Notes under the pieces: model-generated
The model's database searches: none
Seen by the model: the letters and a program-made list of their open reading frames with translations, nothing else
What the model was told of the DNA's origin: nothing
Origin: Margaritispora aquatica
Lineage: Eukaryota; Ascomycota; Leotiomycetes; Helotiales; Discinellaceae
DNA length: 64,000 nt
Direction of reading: 5' to 3'
Assembly: GCA_007644065.1 (NCBI GenBank)
Contig: VJWN01000002.1
Location: 955,831-1,019,830 of the forward strand
Position numbers and translations under genes: made by a program
Shown here: one piece after another, positions 1 to 11,268 of the stretch
Layout: each line of letters starts with the position of its first letter
Numbering within the stretch: position 1 is the first letter of the stretch

Positions 1-279
1 CAGGACAATAAAAGCGCGTGTGGTGAATTGTGGTGAATTGCATACCAACTGCAGAAAGTGTTGCTGAGGTTCCAAACCTCATGGTGGACTGAGGCATCAA
101 TCTGATTTACCCCTGCCGTCCTAACCCTAATTGGAATCTAGCTTCAGACCCCCTGTACATATGCCGAGGTGGGGTCATGGTGGGATATCAAACCTCAATA
201 AGGTGGTATTTTGTATACTCGATCATTGTTTTGTTTTTGGAAGAAACTGTCCTTATTGACAACAAACATAACAGACAAG
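1..279. other. upstream region of HEM12
   Basis: No gene is visible here. A 10-base unit (tggtgaattg) is repeated in tandem near the left edge. The last part should hold the HEM12 promoter and 5' leader; no recognisable regulatory site was found. Confidence 0.5.
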
Positions 280-1534
280 ATGGAGCACAACTTTGAACCT
301 CTGCAGAATGATTTGATTCTGAGGACAGCATGGGGTAACCACTCAGTCCTCTGTAATACTTCTTGCTCACAAGTGCTCCAGGTGAGAAAGTCGAGAGACC
401 ACCAATGTGGGTGATGCGCCAAGGTATACTCTACAGCTTATGTTGAACTGGAAACTTGTATACTGATCATGCCCAGCTGGACGATATCTCCCAGAATACC
501 ACGAAGCAAAAGGCACAAACGACTTCTTCGCTTGCTGTCGCTCACCTGAAATTGCTTCAACCCTCACTCTCCAACCTATCGACCGCTATGCCGGACTTGT
601 GGACGCAGCCATCATCTTCTCCGATATTCTCGTTGTGCCACAAGCACTCGGCATGATTGTCGAGATGGTAGATAAGAAGGGTCCTCATTTTCCCGAACCA
701 TTGAAGTCTCCAGACGATGGACAGTATGAGAAAGTCATGAGCAAGAAGGTTGATGTTGCGATGGAGTTGGACTATGTGTACAAAGCTATTACGATGACGA
801 GACATAAGCTGAAGGGAAGAGTGCCTCTGTATGGCTTCTGTGGTGCACCTTGGACTCTGTTCTGTTATATGGTGGAGGGTGGTGGCAGCAAGCTGTTTAT
901 TGAGACAAAGAGGTGGATATACAAGTACCCAACCGAGGCAAAGGCTCTGTTACAAAAGATAGCAGAGGTTTGTGTGGAATATCTGGCTTTGCAAGTCAAG
1001 GCTGGAGCTCAGGTAAGCCACTCTCGCAACTTCTACAAACCTAAAACAAATATCTAATTCCCCTAGCTCATCCAAGTCTTCGACTCCTGGGCCGACTCTC
1101 TTGGACCCAAAACCTTCAAACAATTCTCCGGTCCCTACCTTGCCTATATCTCGACACACCTGCCCCTCCGTTTGAAAGAGATGGGACTCCCCCTCGTCCC
1201 AATGGTCGTCTTCGCTAAGGGCGCCTGGTACGCCCTCGACGAACTGTGCTCCATGGGTTACCAAGTTGTCGGACTTGACTGGCTACAGGATCCCGCTGAG
1301 GCAGTCAAGATCCGAGGCGATAGACCCGTCGTCTTTCAGGGCAACGCTGATCCCGGAATTCTGTACGGGACGCACGAGAACATCACATCGGCTGTGGAGG
1401 ACCTGTACGCGGGCTTCGGAAGCGGAGGCAAGCAAGGATGGATTGCGAACTTGGGACATGGGATCACGCCTGGAGTTAACCCAGAGGATTTGAAATTCTA
1501 CTTTCAGGAGTTGCATCGCTTGGCTGGGAAATAA
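280..1534 (+). CDS. HEM12: uroporphyrinogen decarboxylase
   Basis: Cytosolic haem-pathway enzyme that removes four acetate carboxyl groups from uroporphyrinogen III to give coproporphyrinogen III. Four exons: 280-334, 382-423, 477-1012 and 1067-1534, giving 366 residues, the usual length for the family. The N-terminal family signature ([17 protein letters not shown]) is only rebuilt by joining exons 2 and 3, which fixes those splice sites. [13 protein letters not shown] follows, carrying the catalytic aspartate, and the C-terminus has the GNADP and [10 protein letters not shown] motifs. The start is the ATG opening [15 protein letters not shown], which matches the family N-terminus; an upstream in-frame ATG at 211 would add 23 residues with no family resemblance. 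No lesion is seen. Identification is secure. Confidence 0.96.
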
Positions 1535-1828
1535 AAGAGATGGGTGTGGGCCAGAAAAGCGTTTGATTCCATTGTAGAAAATAGACATAAAAAAGATTGC
1601 ATTATAGCGAAACATTGCTGATCAACAAGGAGAATAGTTTTGTTTGTCATTAAACCGCCACCATGAACCGAAGCCCTGTGCGAAAATTCGTGAGATATAC
1701 CGTCTACCAAACATCAACACCAAAAGAAAACTTCACCCCAACCCAAACTAAGGTAATCAAGCGAATAATCACCACATCCTCCCCGGCATACCTTTCTTAA
1801 GCTGAAAGCAGCGAAACGTAACCTTAAC

Positions 1829-4800
1829 CTAGAAATGAGGAAACTGCCAATTCGAATTCGCCTGATCGAACAAAGGTTGTGGCCTATCTGGCGGGAATAA
1901 CGCATCGAAGGCATCCTAAGTAAACACAACAGATTAGCCATGATCTCTCTCTCACCATTTTCCAAAATCTCCGCCCTTTCCTCCAAAGACAAAAATTCCC
2001 AACCAAGAATGATATGCCATGAAGCGAACCGAAGAGAGCAGACAAACATACCCAGTCAATCTCAGCAATCATATCCGTGTCTTGCGGTCTTGTAGGACCC
2101 AGCTGTGGCTGTCCGCCAAACGCGGGGCCTCCTCCTACCATCATCATACCGCCTCCATTTACATTCCCACCATTGCCACCACCATTCACACCACCAGAAC
2201 CAGAACCAAAACCGCCATTGTTGGGGTTGCCAGAGGGACCGGAGAAGCTCCCTTTGTCGCTGTTGTTACTTCCTTCGGGGCTTTGGGAGGGGTGGCCGGG
2301 GTTGTTGAGTGCCCAGAGAGAGTCGTTGCTTGTGCCGCCCTGTGTGAAGGGTATTAGGTTAGTCTGTATTTGTTTGCTTGTTTGCGTGTTTGCGTGATAA
2401 CATAGAAGGGGAGAGGATGGGAGGGGAGGGGAGAATTAGAGACGAGACTTATTAGAGGTGTAGTTGTGTGGAAGGATATGCATATAAATCAAAGGAATAA
2501 GCGAATGAACTCACAGCAAAAGTAACATCAGGTAAAATCGGCACCCTCCCGATACTTGGACCAGGCACACCGATAATGCCATCGGGACGATTGTACTTGA
2601 CCGTCTCCACGCTGCCCTCAGTCTCCTTCGGCGCCTTCAAATACTGCATGCCTCCCACTCCAGCACCACTGCCATGTCTCATCTCGCTATTCTTATCACT
2701 GACTCTCGGCTCCCTCTGCCCAACATGCTTGTTCATGACCACCGGCGCCCGCATACCACGCATGCTCTGATAGACGGCCGTCTTTCGCTGCAACTCCGAC
2801 AGGATCTTCTTCCCCTTCGAGCGCCGCGGCTCACTAGGATTGGTCTCGAAGATGTAATCCAAGCAATGCCATATCCGGTCCGCTTCCTTGCGCTGCGGGT
2901 ACACGTATACTTCCATCAGCAGCAAGAACGCGGTGTGGTATTGTTGCAGCGCGCCGCTGTACCAGGACCAGTTGCGGAGTTCGGGGAGCGTCTCAAGCGC
3001 CACGGCTGTCTCGATGGTGGTGGTCCCCGAGGCGAGCATGATGTTGCGGAGACGCTCCGGCATGGGCGCTACCACGGAGTTGTGGTAGCGATGGAGGATC
3101 ATGATGTGCAGGCGGGAGAGGAGAAGTGCCTTGATGATTTTGGCGCATTTCTGGACTGGGACCCGGTCGTCCATTAAATGGTCGTAGCGAGCGGCCATGT
3201 TGGTCCTGAAGGTCTCGATTTTGCTGAGGACGGCTGTCAAGCTGATTTTCCGTCTTTCGATACGAGGTCGATCGATCCAAATTGATCGCATCATCTCGTT
3301 GATTTCGAAACGAATGAGGCAGAATGTTGAGTCGGTCCAGCGATTCGCGCCTGATGGTGGTTTGCCGGTGGCATGGAGATCGTTATCGTCGACATTCAAG
3401 GGTAGCTTGGTGTCAAACTCGTCTCTCCTGATGGTTGGACGTGGTCCCTGAGCTTCGCATGTTCGAATGTCGAGGAAACAGAGTTGGTGCCATACAAGAC
3501 GACGGATGTGTGTCTCGAGTGGGTTCATACCGTACGTCTCACCATCTCGGTGTAGTCCCATACACTCTGCCATTCTTATGGCGGCTCCAACGAGAACTGA
3601 ATGTGCTCGCGAGAGCTCGGCTCGACATAGAGGTAGCTGATGAGGATTAGCGAGACGCTGTAGGTTGGTGTTGAGATGTTTACCAAGTACATAACAAAAG
3701 ATTGTAAGACTTCAATCTTTGTGGTTCGCAAAAAGTTGGCTCTTGCAAGCGCTGTCTCGGTACCTTGTTTGAAATTGTCGATCAAGCTCAATTTAGCGAC
3801 CTATAAAACCAAGGTCAACAACGCTCGACTGATCACCACGCCGAGGATTCTCCCATGACAAAGTTGGTGTTTACAGAGGATGACTTACGCCAAAGTCACG
3901 AATGATAACCGATTCATCCATACTAACAACACCCGAAAACATAGCAGCAAAGACAATGGTTTGCACAGAGACCGCAGGCTCTATGCCCAAAGATACCTCA
4001 TCCCAAAAGACGGCATACTCCTTTTCGAAAGTAGGTCGATGAACAATCTGGCAAATAGGATGTACACACTCGAAGTATTGTTTGATAAGTCGATCGGCAG
4101 CAAGCCTCGATGGCAGGAAGTCGATGAGAGAAGCTCCTTGGCTCGAGGTACCAAAGAAGAAACCGGACGAAGGAATGATGTAACTCGGACCGGGTTTGAG
4201 CCACTCGTTGGCTGGTGGCAGCGGAGCAGGTTGTGGTGGGGGTGAAAGTGCTGTTTTGTCGTCGATGTCTTTGTGACCAGTCATATATGTATCTGGGAGA
4301 TATGTCAGCTTTGAGAAATCGAAATAAGATTCTGTCATTTTTTGGGCAGAGAAGAGATGCCTCAAGGTGTCTAAAGTGCAGTAGACTGGCTTTAAACCCT
4401 CAATGGCACATAATTAAGCGAAGGCTGGTTGGCATCATCATTCTCATGCCAGCGCCGTTGGCAATGATAATGAGGCGGAGAGGGACTTCATAGGACTAGA
4501 CAGTACGCACCGGACATTGTGAATTCGAGCTGCATTTGTGTTAGTGATTTGCACGGAGTTAACAAACAGGCTTGACACAAAGCCCCTGCAGTATCGCATC
4601 AATATGAAAATTACCCCTCTTATCAATACATGTTGGTTTACTCCTGGTTAATATGAGATAGGGAGATTAACTCATTCTCTAAGATGCAGAACGCGGAAGT
4701 TTGAGACATAATACAAATTTAAGTCTTTCATAGAAGACGAAATATTTCCTAAGAAAATTGAAAATCGCCACGCTAGAAAATTCAAAAATACAAACCTCTT

Positions 4801-5458
4801 GAGATATCTTCGGTCTGAAGAATCCACCAATCCGCTCGGTGATCCTCATCTTTCCCAATTGAATTCCAAGATCTAACAAGTCATCGTCCTCTCCATCAAT
4901 CTCATACGCAGCATCAACGACGGCAAGAGGGGTAGGCTCTAAATCTTTCTCGTCCTCGTTAGCCGGAAGATTGTCATCCTCATCATCTGGCAATGCCGGT
5001 CCCTGATTGTGAGCCGACTGAGCAGAGTGCGAGCTCTTGGCCACATCTCGCTCGAGCAATCTCTCAAGCGATCCTACCTTCTCCTTGATCTCGGTGAGCT
5101 TGAGCTGGCTGGCCTGATCCAAGGCAGGGGCCAGAAAGACACAGTCTCGGTTGAACTTCACACAGTTGGTGCATGGATGCGACTTATTGCATTTGAGTTT
5201 ACGACGGCGACATTCTAGACAGCTCGTAATCATGCGGTTTCTCCTCCTGATTCGTGGTGCTTGCGGCGACGAGGCTGATGGCGCACCAGAATTGGAGTTT
5301 GCATTGCCAGAGCCTGGTGCCGATGAAGGTTGTCTTCCTGGCGCAGCATTGGGAGCGGCGCCCACTGAGTGGGAGCTGGGTCTTTGGTTATGATTTTGGT
5401 TGGACGGAGCGCTGTCATAATGGTTGTTACCACTAGGAGGATTATTGTAGTAGTCCAT
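1829..5458 (-). CDS. Zn2Cys6 fungal-specific transcription factor
   Basis: Probable nuclear DNA-binding regulator; its target pathway cannot be read from sequence. Seven exons, in coding order: 5458-4796, 4529-4511, 4370-3889, 3800-3684, 3636-2515, 2339-2052 and 1915-1829, giving 925 residues. The binuclear zinc cluster has spacing C-x2-C-x6-C-x5-C-x2-C-x6-C at residues 80-106, after a Ser/Asn/Pro-rich leader with a basic RIRRRNR patch. A short leucine-containing coiled segment follows. The middle has the fungal_trans fold, including FFFGTSSQGASL, the segment around HPICQIVHRPTFEKEY and RMAECMGLHRD. The tail is Gly/Asn-rich and ends in a conserved-looking PDRPQPLFDQANSNWQF. The 19-nt second exon is the weakest part of the model, though it keeps frame. 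I do not recognise a named orthologue. Confidence 0.88.
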
Positions 5459-6396
5459 CTCACCAGGAGCGTGGGTGCTCAGGTCAGCTTGAGACCTCTC
5501 TCTACCTTCTCCGTACGTATCCGTGGGGCGATTTGCAAGGCGTTAGCACGAGAACAGGGGCATTTAAAAGCCAAGAATCCAACAGATGATATGCAGGTCC
5601 AAAGGCGGATGGTAACACGAGTCGGAGCAAACGTCCAATCCAATGTGCTTGGAGCGGATTAAAGATGAGAGGGATTTGAAAATAACGGACGTAAGCCAGA
5701 CGAATTCTTGGGGGTGGGTGGATGTTGTGGATGTGAATGCACATAGGGGAATAGGAGTCAGCATAGATCGATCTAGTCTACATTGAGCGTAGTGGTGAGG
5801 ATATTCAACCAATAAATTCACATATCAAGTTAGTATTAAGTATTACTACCAAAACCGTATGTTATATATTGTACTAATGCAGTATTGGATGTCAATGTGA
5901 GAATCCCTGTTGGCGTAGAGCATTCAGCGAACATATATTGTAAGACTTGGTTGAGCTAAATCGAGGGAGGAGCGAATAGTACGTTATAGAACATGATGAG
6001 AAAAGTCAAGTGGATCATGGGTGGATTAGCGAACTCAAACACGAGAAAAATAGAATGCACGTCACTCGAATGGATATTTCAAAGATATAAAAACGATTAT
6101 CAATCTCTCTTTGCATGCTGTCTAACCCATCTAAACGCCAAAGCACATTTCCTGCATTGCCACCCTCGGAAGAACAATGCATGAAAGATGCCAAATAAGC
6201 CAGCCAGCCTGTGATGTAGAACCGATTCATTGACATTTCGCCCATGCATTCCATATGTTTCTCGTCTCTCATCAAGCTGCTCGCGAACGATCTCCCAGCA
6301 TAGTGCTTGCTGCTTCACCTGAGAGCAAACCAGGACCATGCATAATGTAACCATAGAATTAAACCCCACGCCGCGATATGATGCAAGAAAAGTCGT
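5459..6396. other. intergenic region, no gene seen
   Basis: About 0.94 kb between the 5' end of the Zn2Cys6 gene and the 3' end of the Hsp40 gene. It should contain the promoter of the regulator and the 3' UTR of the Hsp40 gene. Open frames here have no family resemblance and no splice partners. Confidence 0.5.
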
Positions 6397-7804
6397 TTAT
6401 TGGGAAGCGCACTGAACTCTCTCGGCACCTGCTGGGTGTCCATCTTCATCGTCCTCGTCCATTGCGCCTGCACGGGATTGCTGGCTTGGATCAACCTCCT
6501 CGAGATCAACAATTTCTGTCATGACCTCTGGAGGAGGAACGATCTTCGAAATTGATGCTGGAAGAATGGTCTTCAGGGCCTCGAAAGCTGCTGGATCTTG
6601 AGTAAAGCCCTTCTCTGGGAACTTTACATCGAACTGGATATACATGTTTCCGCAATCGTGGTGACGAACCGAAGGCATACCTTGCCCTCTGATCATTTTA
6701 ACGGAACCTAAGAAGTTAGATAATCACGCTTCTTTGAAAGGCGGGGTGCATACCTGGTGCAATGACCTCTCCTGGGAGAATTTCGACGCTCAACCACCTA
6801 TCGTCCAAGTGCTCAACATAGACGAGTCCTCCAGCGAGTGCAGTGACCAGATCAATTTCTGCGTGGTAGATCAGGTCGTCCTCCTTCCTCTGGAATCTTG
6901 CATGTGGCTTTTGCTCTATCTCAAAGATCACATCTCCAGGCTGGACTCCAGGAGTCTGATCACCCTCGCCCCGAAACTCGATCTTGTGGCCAGTTCGGAC
7001 ACCTCTGTCGACGTGGACGTGGAGAACCTTGCGCTCAACAATTGTCTTCTTTCCGTGACAGTTCTTGCACTTGTCCTTCTCGCGGATGATCTCTCCCTCT
7101 CCATTGCAGTCTGGGCAGACTGTCTGGAATCGCTGGATCATAGGGCCCATTTGGCGCATCATCGTCTTCATTCCGTGGCCGTCACATCCTGCGCACTTCT
7201 TCACAGCACCTTCCTTTCCTCCACGACCGTCGCACTTGGGGCAGATTACAGACTTCTGAAGAGCGAGCTTGGAGACCTTTCCGCGGTAGATATCCTCGAG
7301 AGAGACCTTGTGAACGTGGTGGATAGTTCTGGCCTTAGGTGGTCCACGCTGTTGCATGCCCCCGCCTCCGAACATACCTCCCAAGCCGCCGCCGCCGAAT
7401 GCAGATCCACCTCCAAAGAATTGGGAGAAGAGATCCTCAGCATTCATACCACCACCAGCTCCGCCACCTTCCAAGCCTTCTTCACCATATTGGTCGTATA
7501 GAGAGCGCTTCTGTGGGTCGGAGAGGATTTCGTAGGCGTGGGATAAGTCCTTGAACTTGTCTGCGGCATCTGGGTTGTGTGCGTTCTTGTCTGCAAAATT
7601 GTGTTAGAATTCGCTGCTGTAACTGAATCGCGGACTTCGACGTACCAGGATGGTGCTTTAAAGCCCCGACTTTATATGCCTTCTTGAGTTCTGCTTCTGT
7701 GCATGTTGGCGCTACCTGAATCATTCATCAGCTTCTGATATTTTGCCAAAGGACTGGGAGTTACCAACACCAAGGATATCGTAGTACTTTGTGTCCTTCG
7801 CCAT
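6397..7804 (-). CDS. YDJ1: type I Hsp40 co-chaperone, Ydj1/Mas5
   Basis: J-domain co-chaperone that delivers unfolded clients to cytosolic Hsp70 and stimulates its ATPase. Exons in coding order: 7804-7765, 7711-7646, 7590-6754 and 6707-6397, giving 417 residues. The J domain starts at the N-terminus with the HPD triad at residues 34-36, rebuilt across intron 2. A Gly-rich stretch ([10 protein letters not shown]) follows, then the cysteine-rich zinc domain with [24 protein letters not shown] and the variant CKNCHGKK, then the substrate-binding C-terminal domain. The protein ends in CASQ, a farnesylation CaaX box as in yeast Ydj1, predicting attachment to ER and other membranes. Intron 1 uses donor GTAACT and acceptor GTAG. 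A heat-shock element lies about 210 bp upstream. Confidence 0.96.
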
Positions 7805-8858
7805 TTTGATTGTATAGAATAGAGCCGAGGGATCAGAGGACTCCTAATCAGTCTGCGCGCGTCCAAGAGAAAAAGCTGCTAGATCTCCGAGTCTGTCTCA
7901 AATATTGCGCCTTGGTGGAGGGGTGTCGAGATGCGAGGGATCTTAGAAACCCTGTGCAGTCTGCGGGAACATATATTGTCAGTCAAAAAATCAATTCAAA
8001 CGCCTTTTCGAAAATGGAACCTTCAGGAAGGGTAGCTCGGTGGAATCTGCGAAGGGTGCAGCCTTATGAAAGTAAAATCCAGGCAGCAGATAACCAGTGG
8101 TGGAGGGAGGGCAGATTGACTTACGGTTCGAGGTTGAGGCTGAGTGAGGCCTTGCGATCGCGGATTGTTTTGAAGACTTGGAATTTGGAGAGGGATTCTT
8201 TGCAGATTCTGGATCTAAAGTACAGAAGATAGATTTCCAATAAAGAATTACAACCTGTTCAAGGAGAAGGTTTTAAGGTTGGTCTTGTTGGTGTTGTAAT
8301 AAATTGATTTTTGAGAACAAACTGACGTTCGTCAATGGATTGGAGGCAAAGGTCGGATGTAGAATGTTTCCGTGGTTTCCATCACATTCTTTTAATCCTA
8401 TCAGCAGCAGAACCAGCATACACTGAAAACAGAGTACTTGCACCAACACGGCGATAATTGGGGGAACGATGAGCAATCATGAGAATTAGTCATTAAAATA
8501 TCATTAACATCTTTTGGCCCGAATCTTTTGTCTTCCATTTGGGGAAAACGATTATATTACTTCCATTGTATTTGATTTCCTCGATACGGTACATGTTCTA
8601 TGTTCTATGTTCTATTTTCAGTGCCACTGTCCGCCCGCGATCTGGATCGTCGGCAAGTTCACCAATCAAACATCTTCATTTCTATATGCAACTCATAAGA
8701 TAAGGTCAAGAGGGCGAATGCTTCCATAGATGGGATAGATCGGAGGCCCAATTAGTGTTGCTGTTGTAAATCTACTAGAACGGACCTGGCTGCATGAATA
8801 TAATGCTACATACACTTCTGGTCCTCGTAATAATACATAACCGAGCATAAACAAAACC
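7805..8858. other. divergent intergenic region between YDJ1 and FCY1
   Basis: About 1.05 kb shared upstream space of two divergent genes. It holds a heat-shock element (8016-8030) nearer YDJ1 and a short tandem repeat of the 7-mer atgttct around 8587-8609. A 140-codon open frame at 7810-8232 on the plus strand has no family resemblance and overlaps the YDJ1 leader and promoter, so it is not called. Confidence 0.5.
8016..8030 (-). promoter_or_regulatory. heat-shock element upstream of YDJ1
   Basis: Three contiguous alternating units, gGAAccTTCagGAAg, give the canonical nGAAnnTTCnnGAAn array bound by trimeric Hsf1. It sits about 212 bp upstream of the YDJ1 start codon. Heat induction of this Hsp40 through Hsf1 is known in yeast; that it works here is inference. 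Confidence 0.7.
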
Positions 8859-9633
8859 ATGAACGACCAAGAAGCTTTTGCTATTGCTGTTGAGGAGGCA
8901 AAGTTGGGTTATGATGAAGGAGGAGTACCGGTGAGAATCCCACTCTTCGCTTCCTACATTCTTTGACTTCAATGCGATGATTTTGATTGTGTATGGGTTT
9001 GAATATCTCCGAGCCATGATTCTACGCCTAATGTTACCCTCAAGTAAGGCAAAGTAGTCGTCTTCCCCAAAATTCATCCATCAAGTCTTGCTTTTAAAGT
9101 ACCCAGAATTAGACACAATATTTACTTTCGGTTTTTCAAACTCTTCAACTCATTCCTCGTCTAGATCGGAGCAGCTCTCATCTCTCGAGATGGCGTCCTC
9201 CTCGGCCGAGGCCATAACATGCGAGTACAAAAGGGCTCTGCGATCCATCATGGTGAGACTGCTGCTCTAGAGAACTCAGGCCGTCTCCCAGCGTCAGCTT
9301 ACAAAGGCGCGACGATGTTCACTACGCTATCACCATGCGATATGTGCACGGGCGCGTGCATTCTCTATGGGATTTCACGGGTGGTAATTGGTGAGAACAA
9401 GACGTTCCTCGGTGGCGAAGCGTATCTCAAGAGTAGGGGAATTGAAGTTGTGGTGATGGAGAACCAGGAGTGCAGAGAGCTGATGGAAAAATTCATCAAG
9501 GAGAAACCGGAAGTTTGGTATGCTGATTCTACTGCCCACTGTCAGTGGTAGATGTGATTTGACAGCTGATAATGGTGTTAGGAACGAGGATATTGGAGAG
9601 GAGAAGAGAGTGTATTCCAAAGAGTCAAAGTGA
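8859..9633 (+). CDS. FCY1: cytosine deaminase
   Basis: Zinc enzyme of pyrimidine salvage that converts cytosine to uracil, and the activator of 5-fluorocytosine in fungi that have it. Exons 8859-8930, 9165-9517 and 9582-9633 give 158 residues, the same length as yeast Fcy1. The active site is complete: His53-Gly-Glu55 supplies the first zinc ligand and the catalytic glutamate, and SPCDMC supplies Cys82 and Cys85. RGHNMRVQKGSA and the LENSGRLP segment also match the family. The first intron is long for this window (234 nt); the small C-terminal exon restores Trp at the junction and adds the acidic end NEDIGEE. No lesion. Confidence 0.95.
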
Positions 9634-9802
9634 GTAAGAAATAAACGGGGAATGCAGGTGATTTAGACTGCCCAATTCATATCTCCATAACGCCTTGCAT
9701 TCTTCGTAAGCTGTTGATAGTTCGCATTAGACTGTGCGCCATTTCTCCCAAGCCAGAATGTTGATACACATGCGCAAAGTTTTCACCCTGAACCCTAGCC
9801 CT

Positions 9803-10792
9803 CTATACATCCACATCCATTTTCTCTCCTAGAGCAGCCTCTCCACCCTCCAACTCGTGTACTGTCACGTACTTGCTAATCTCTCGCTTCGTGATAACCT
9901 TCTCGTTCAATACTGCAGTCGTACCACGCTTGAAAACATAACTCTTCTGCTTCTGGCTTCGCTCGTTTGGCTTGATGTATCCCCGCTTCAAGGTTGTCTT
10001 ATCCTTTGTGATCACACAGACATCCACATTGGATCCAGAGCCCAAGTCATTGAAAATACCAGCTTGAATAGCGTTTGAAGCGAGATCGACGGCTTCTTGC
10101 TCTGTGAGTGAGGACTTCCATTGTGTCTCGAATATGGCCATAGCTGCTAAGGAACCACTTCCCATGGTGACATAAGGGAGTTTGTCGGTGCTACCATGTG
10201 CATGGACAGTGAAGAGTCCAACACCTGTGGGATCAACACCAGCAACGACTAGGTATGCTCCAATGTGACCCTGATATCTGAATAGATGTTGCTTGAGCAT
10301 AGTCATGCAAGTAACGACACGAGGCTTGCGTCCAGTGGAGAGAGAGTGGAGTTCGAGATCAGAGGAGATAAGTGCGGTTGTAAACTCAGTATCTGCAGCT
10401 GTACCGGCACCAGCGCACCAAATCTGAGGAGCGATGAAATGAAGCTTCTCGCAGTTCTACAAACGTGCAATTAGAATTGTAACTGTAAGAATGAGGGGGA
10501 TATCTTACCTTGTCTGCCACTATAGGTCCACTGGTAGCTCTGGTATCTGCTGCAATCTGCCCTCAAAGTCAACATGTTATCCGTAGGTCCCAAGCTACAA
10601 GCCCATGCTAGACTGGCATTTGAAGCAAATAAAGCTTGCACGAAGCTCAAGGAGAATTTAGCATACCACAACACCCCCATCAAATATGCATCCAACAATT
10701 GTGGTTCCAGTACTCGTTGCCTTTGGGAGAGGAACACCTCTTGAGTGTAATGCCGCATTACGGGTGTGGTTGGAGAAGTCGAAGCCTGGCAT
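9803..10792 (-). CDS. PUP1: 20S proteasome subunit beta-2 (trypsin-like)
   Basis: Catalytic beta-2 subunit of the 20S proteasome core, responsible for trypsin-like cleavage. Exons in coding order: 10792-10667, 10556-10509 and 10456-9803, giving 275 residues. A 29-residue propeptide ends at Gly29; autocatalytic cleavage before Thr30 would expose TTIVG as the mature N-terminus. [11 protein letters not shown] is rebuilt across intron 1, followed by GPIVADKNCEKLHF and [13 protein letters not shown], all typical of beta-2. [12 protein letters not shown] and the extended C-terminal arm that wraps beta-3 are present. An in-frame ATG further upstream (10918) would add 42 residues of non-family sequence and is not used. 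The gene is divergent from NUP159. Confidence 0.96.
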
Positions 10793-11268
10793 GATGGCAG
10801 ATGGAGTAATGCAGGGCTTTGTTACTGTATTTGAGGGAGAACTAATATGAGAGCAGATGTTCGGGTTGTATGCTTGGAATTGCGTTTCGATGATTGTAGA
10901 GTTGAACTTGAGCTTCACTTGGAGCTTCGTACTCGCGACCTGCCTGGAACGCGCTCATCACATGACCCTGCATCAAGTTTCTTTGAATCGCGAACTCTCA
11001 ATCCCGCTGGAGTTTTCAGGCAATGAGCAAAGAACGCTTTATTGTGCCCTTTAATATTAATCTACGACGATACCCCATCTCCCGCTACAACTTTCAATCT
11101 TGAATAACCTCGGCTTCGTTGCAGACAGAAGTTCTTGAAGTTGCAAAAGCAAATACAATAGGTTTCTCTGCTTCGCGCTTCTGGTCTTGAGAACATCAAT
11201 ATAAACCGGCATTTCAGATGCGCCCATGACCCTCAACTCCACCCAAAGCCGGCTACTTTGCGACTGTC
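10793..11268. promoter_or_regulatory. divergent promoter region PUP1/NUP159
   Basis: 476 bp between two start codons facing away from each other. I searched by eye for the GGTGGCAAA element of Rpn4-controlled proteasome genes and did not find it. No other specific site is claimed. Confidence 0.5.

Noticed and set aside
2674..3177. Plus-strand frames inside the Zn2Cys6 gene
   Set aside because: Antisense to a well-supported exon; no independent motif.
6734..7501. 255-codon plus-strand frame inside YDJ1
   Set aside because: Antisense shadow of the Hsp40 zinc domain; its composition mirrors the codon bias of the real gene.
7810..8232. 140-codon plus-strand frame between YDJ1 and FCY1
   Set aside because: No family resemblance, overlaps the YDJ1 leader and its heat-shock element, and has no splice partners.
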